A DNA stretch of 21,549 nucleotides, taken from contig NW_004457596.1 of assembly GCF_000313135.1 (NCBI RefSeq), positions 54,679 to 76,227 of the forward strand, given 5' to 3'. Origin of the DNA: Acanthamoeba castellanii str. Neff (Eukaryota > Discosea > Longamoebia > Acanthamoebidae). Each line of letters starts with the position of its first letter. Within the stretch, counting starts at the first letter, position 1. The notes beneath the pieces are model-generated. The model had not been told where the DNA came from. It made no database searches and saw nothing but the letters and a program-made list of their open reading frames with translations. The position numbers were made by a program, and so were the translations under genes. Below, one piece after another: positions 20,080 through 21,549 of the stretch.

Positions 20080-21549
20080 CTAAGCAACGGTGGTCTCCTT
20101 GAGGCATCGGACGCACTGGCAGACGAAGTTGTACTCGAGGAGGTCGGCCTGGCGTTCGGCCAGCGGTCGGTCGTTCTCGATGTAGCTGTGGGTCAGCTCC
20201 TCGCCCTCGGCAATGTCGCACAGTGCCACCACCACCGCCTCCCGATTACGCCCGAACTTGACTTGTGTATTGGGCTCGCACGAATGCTGTGTTGCGTGGT
20301 ACAGTTCCGGTCAGTTCACCGAAAGTGGGTGGGCGTGTATGTATGGGTGTGTGTTGCGTGTTGCGTGTTGCGTGTTGCGTGTTGCGTGTTGCGTGTTGCG
20401 TGTTGCGTGTTGCGTGTTGCGTGTTGCGTGTTGCGTGTTGCGTGTTGCGTGTTGCGTGTTGCGTGTTGCGTGTTGCGTGTTGCGTGTTGCGTGTTGCGTG
20501 TTGCGTGTTGCGTGTTGCGTGGCGAAAGGGTGCGTACGTTCATCATGGCCGCAATGGGGAAGAGTCCGAAGCCCTCAAACGGAGGGAACAGCTCCACCGG
20601 CTTGTTGTCATCTTCCTCTTCGGCCGTCTCTGCTTCACTGTCCGACCCCCGCTCCGCCTTGCTCTTGCCCTTGCCCTTCCTGTCTCCCTCGTCCTCTTCG
20701 CTGTCTTCGTGGTGCTTCGCTTTGGCCTTCTTGTCGTGGGCGTGATGGTGGCCCGAACCGCCGTCGGCGTCTTCGTCCTCGTCGTCGTCATCGCATTCAT
20801 CGTCATCGCCTTGTATCTGTTCGACCAGCGTGAGCAGCTCCGACATGGCGTTCAGCCTCTCCCAAGTGTTCTGCGTCGTGTGCGCATCGGTGAACGACGG
20901 CAGCTCGCCGTTACCCAGCTCGCCCAGAGCCGTTTCTTGCGCCTGTGCCTCCCTGCGGTGACCATCACTACTATTAGCCGTGTGCCGTGTCGTGTCGTGC
21001 GTGTCGTGCCGTGTTATGTCGTGTGCCGTGCGTGTGCCGTGTATTCCAGGGGAAGGCCCGCAGGACGTACGAAGGGAAGAGGTGGTCGTGGAGGAGCGTG
21101 GCGTAGGTCTGCAGCGGCGACACAATGCGGATGGCGTTCTGGTTCATTTCGAGGAGCCCCAGCAGATGCGAATAAAAGTCAGGCGTGAACAGCTCCGCCA
21201 GCGGCCCCTTGCCCTGGCCTGGTGTCGTCAGCGTAGTGTGAGTGGTGGCCGCGTCGCCATCGCCATCGCAGGACGCCACAGTGGTAGTGGCAGTACCTTC
21301 GGTGAAGAACGGCGAGGGAGGGAGGAAGAGGGCCATCGCTAGCGACGTGTAGGACTCGTCGAGCAGTTGCTGTAGCATCTCCTGCGAGAACTCATCGTCG
21401 TCTTCGTCGTCTTCGTCTTCGTCGTCGCCATCATCGCCGTGGTCGTGCGCGGCTGCCTTGCGCGACTGTCGGGCGGCGGTGATGACCTCGAGCCAGGGGC
21501 GGTGGCAAAACGAGTCCATGAAGCGCTGGGCGTACCCCAGATCCAACCC
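20080..21549 (-). CDS. SET-domain protein (SMYD5/ATXR2-like lysine methyltransferase), 5' end off the right edge
   Basis: Exons (minus): from the window edge to 21071, 20952-20538, 20286-20080, with phases agreeing. The SET core is split by the last intron: FGLFPIAAMMN ends one exon and HSCEPNTQ starts the next, rebuilding the NHSC motif that binds S-adenosylmethionine. GEELTHSYI follows, then a post-SET Cys cluster (FVCQCVRC), and the protein ends at TAG 20080. Upstream, TPDFYSHLLGLLEMNQNAI resembles the pre-NHSC part of ATXR2/SMYD5 proteins. Two very acidic stretches are unusual: EDEDDEDDDEF near 21380-21430, and an Asp/Glu/Lys/His-rich insertion of about 80 residues (20590-20815) directly before the NHSC half. 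The N-terminal part of the domain lies outside the window. Substrate is unknown. It converges with gene B, 76 bp apart. Confidence 0.88.
20351..20518 (+). repeat. 24-copy perfect 7-bp minisatellite (GTGTTGC) in the last intron of the SET gene
   Basis: Twenty-four identical tandem copies without a mismatch occupy two thirds of the 251-nt intron 20537-20287. As the unit length is not a multiple of three and no unit phase makes a stop on either strand, the repeat is open in all six frames and generates long spurious ORFs. In sense orientation it reads GCAACAC repeated and ends close to the real acceptor (ACGCAACACAG). Confidence 0.97.

Noticed and set aside
19156..20745. Plus-strand open frame of 529 codons spanning gene B's end and the minisatellite
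   Set aside because: It is an out-of-frame shadow of gene B extended by the stop-free 7-bp repeat (VACCVLR units), then antisense to the SET gene.
20316..21125. Minus-strand frame reading from the SET exon through the minisatellite (TQHATRN repeats) as coding
   Set aside because: Splicing from 20538 to 20286 rebuilds the NHSC motif in phase, so the repeat is intronic.

Overview
The window looks like nuclear DNA of a free-living amoebozoan, most probably Acanthamoeba or a close relative. This is an inference from gene content and style, not a database match. The DNA is GC-rich and gene-dense. Genes are cut by many short GT-AG introns (mostly 40-280 nt) full of TGTG/CACACG repeats. The proteins are typically eukaryotic: a selenocysteine elongation factor, RhoGEF, calponin-homology, SET and J-domain proteins, plus a pair with a STAT/CudA-like core. 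There are no bacterial operons, insertion sequences, CRISPR arrays or RNA genes that I can support.

Layout, left to right. (1) 1-2262, minus: P-loop uridine-kinase-like + CYTH (triphosphate tunnel metalloenzyme) protein, cut by the left edge. (2) 2384-4772, plus: EEFSEC, divergent from (1) across only 121 bp. (3) 4862-7332, minus: putative transcription factor A with a STAT/CudA-like core. (4) 8367-9524, minus: intronless AMMECR1 domain + transmembrane segment + J domain. (5) 10192-14116, minus: 12-exon RhoGEF (DH-PH) fused to DUF547. (6) 14278-15230, minus: SGNH/GDSL hydrolase. (7) 15530-17678, plus: membrane-anchored calponin-homology protein, divergent from (6). (8) 18041-20003, plus: paralogue B of gene (3), opposite in orientation. 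(9) 20080-21549, minus: SET-domain methyltransferase (SMYD5/ATXR2-like), cut by the right edge, with a 24-copy 7-bp minisatellite in its last intron.

I built exon models by hand from GT/AG sites, reading-frame continuity and family similarity. Every complete gene model closes to a multiple of three: 552, 580, 385, 950, 207, 352 and 517 residues. The genes do not form one pathway. Themes are translation (EEFSEC), Rho/actin and membrane signalling (RhoGEF-DUF547, anchored CH protein), transcription/chromatin (paralogues A and B, SET protein) and chaperone/ER function (AMMECR1-J). The most novel items are the AMMECR1-TM-J architecture, the DH-PH-DUF547 fusion, the inverted pair of STAT/CudA-like paralogues, and an intron style with GTAC donors and self-complementary TG/CA tracts.
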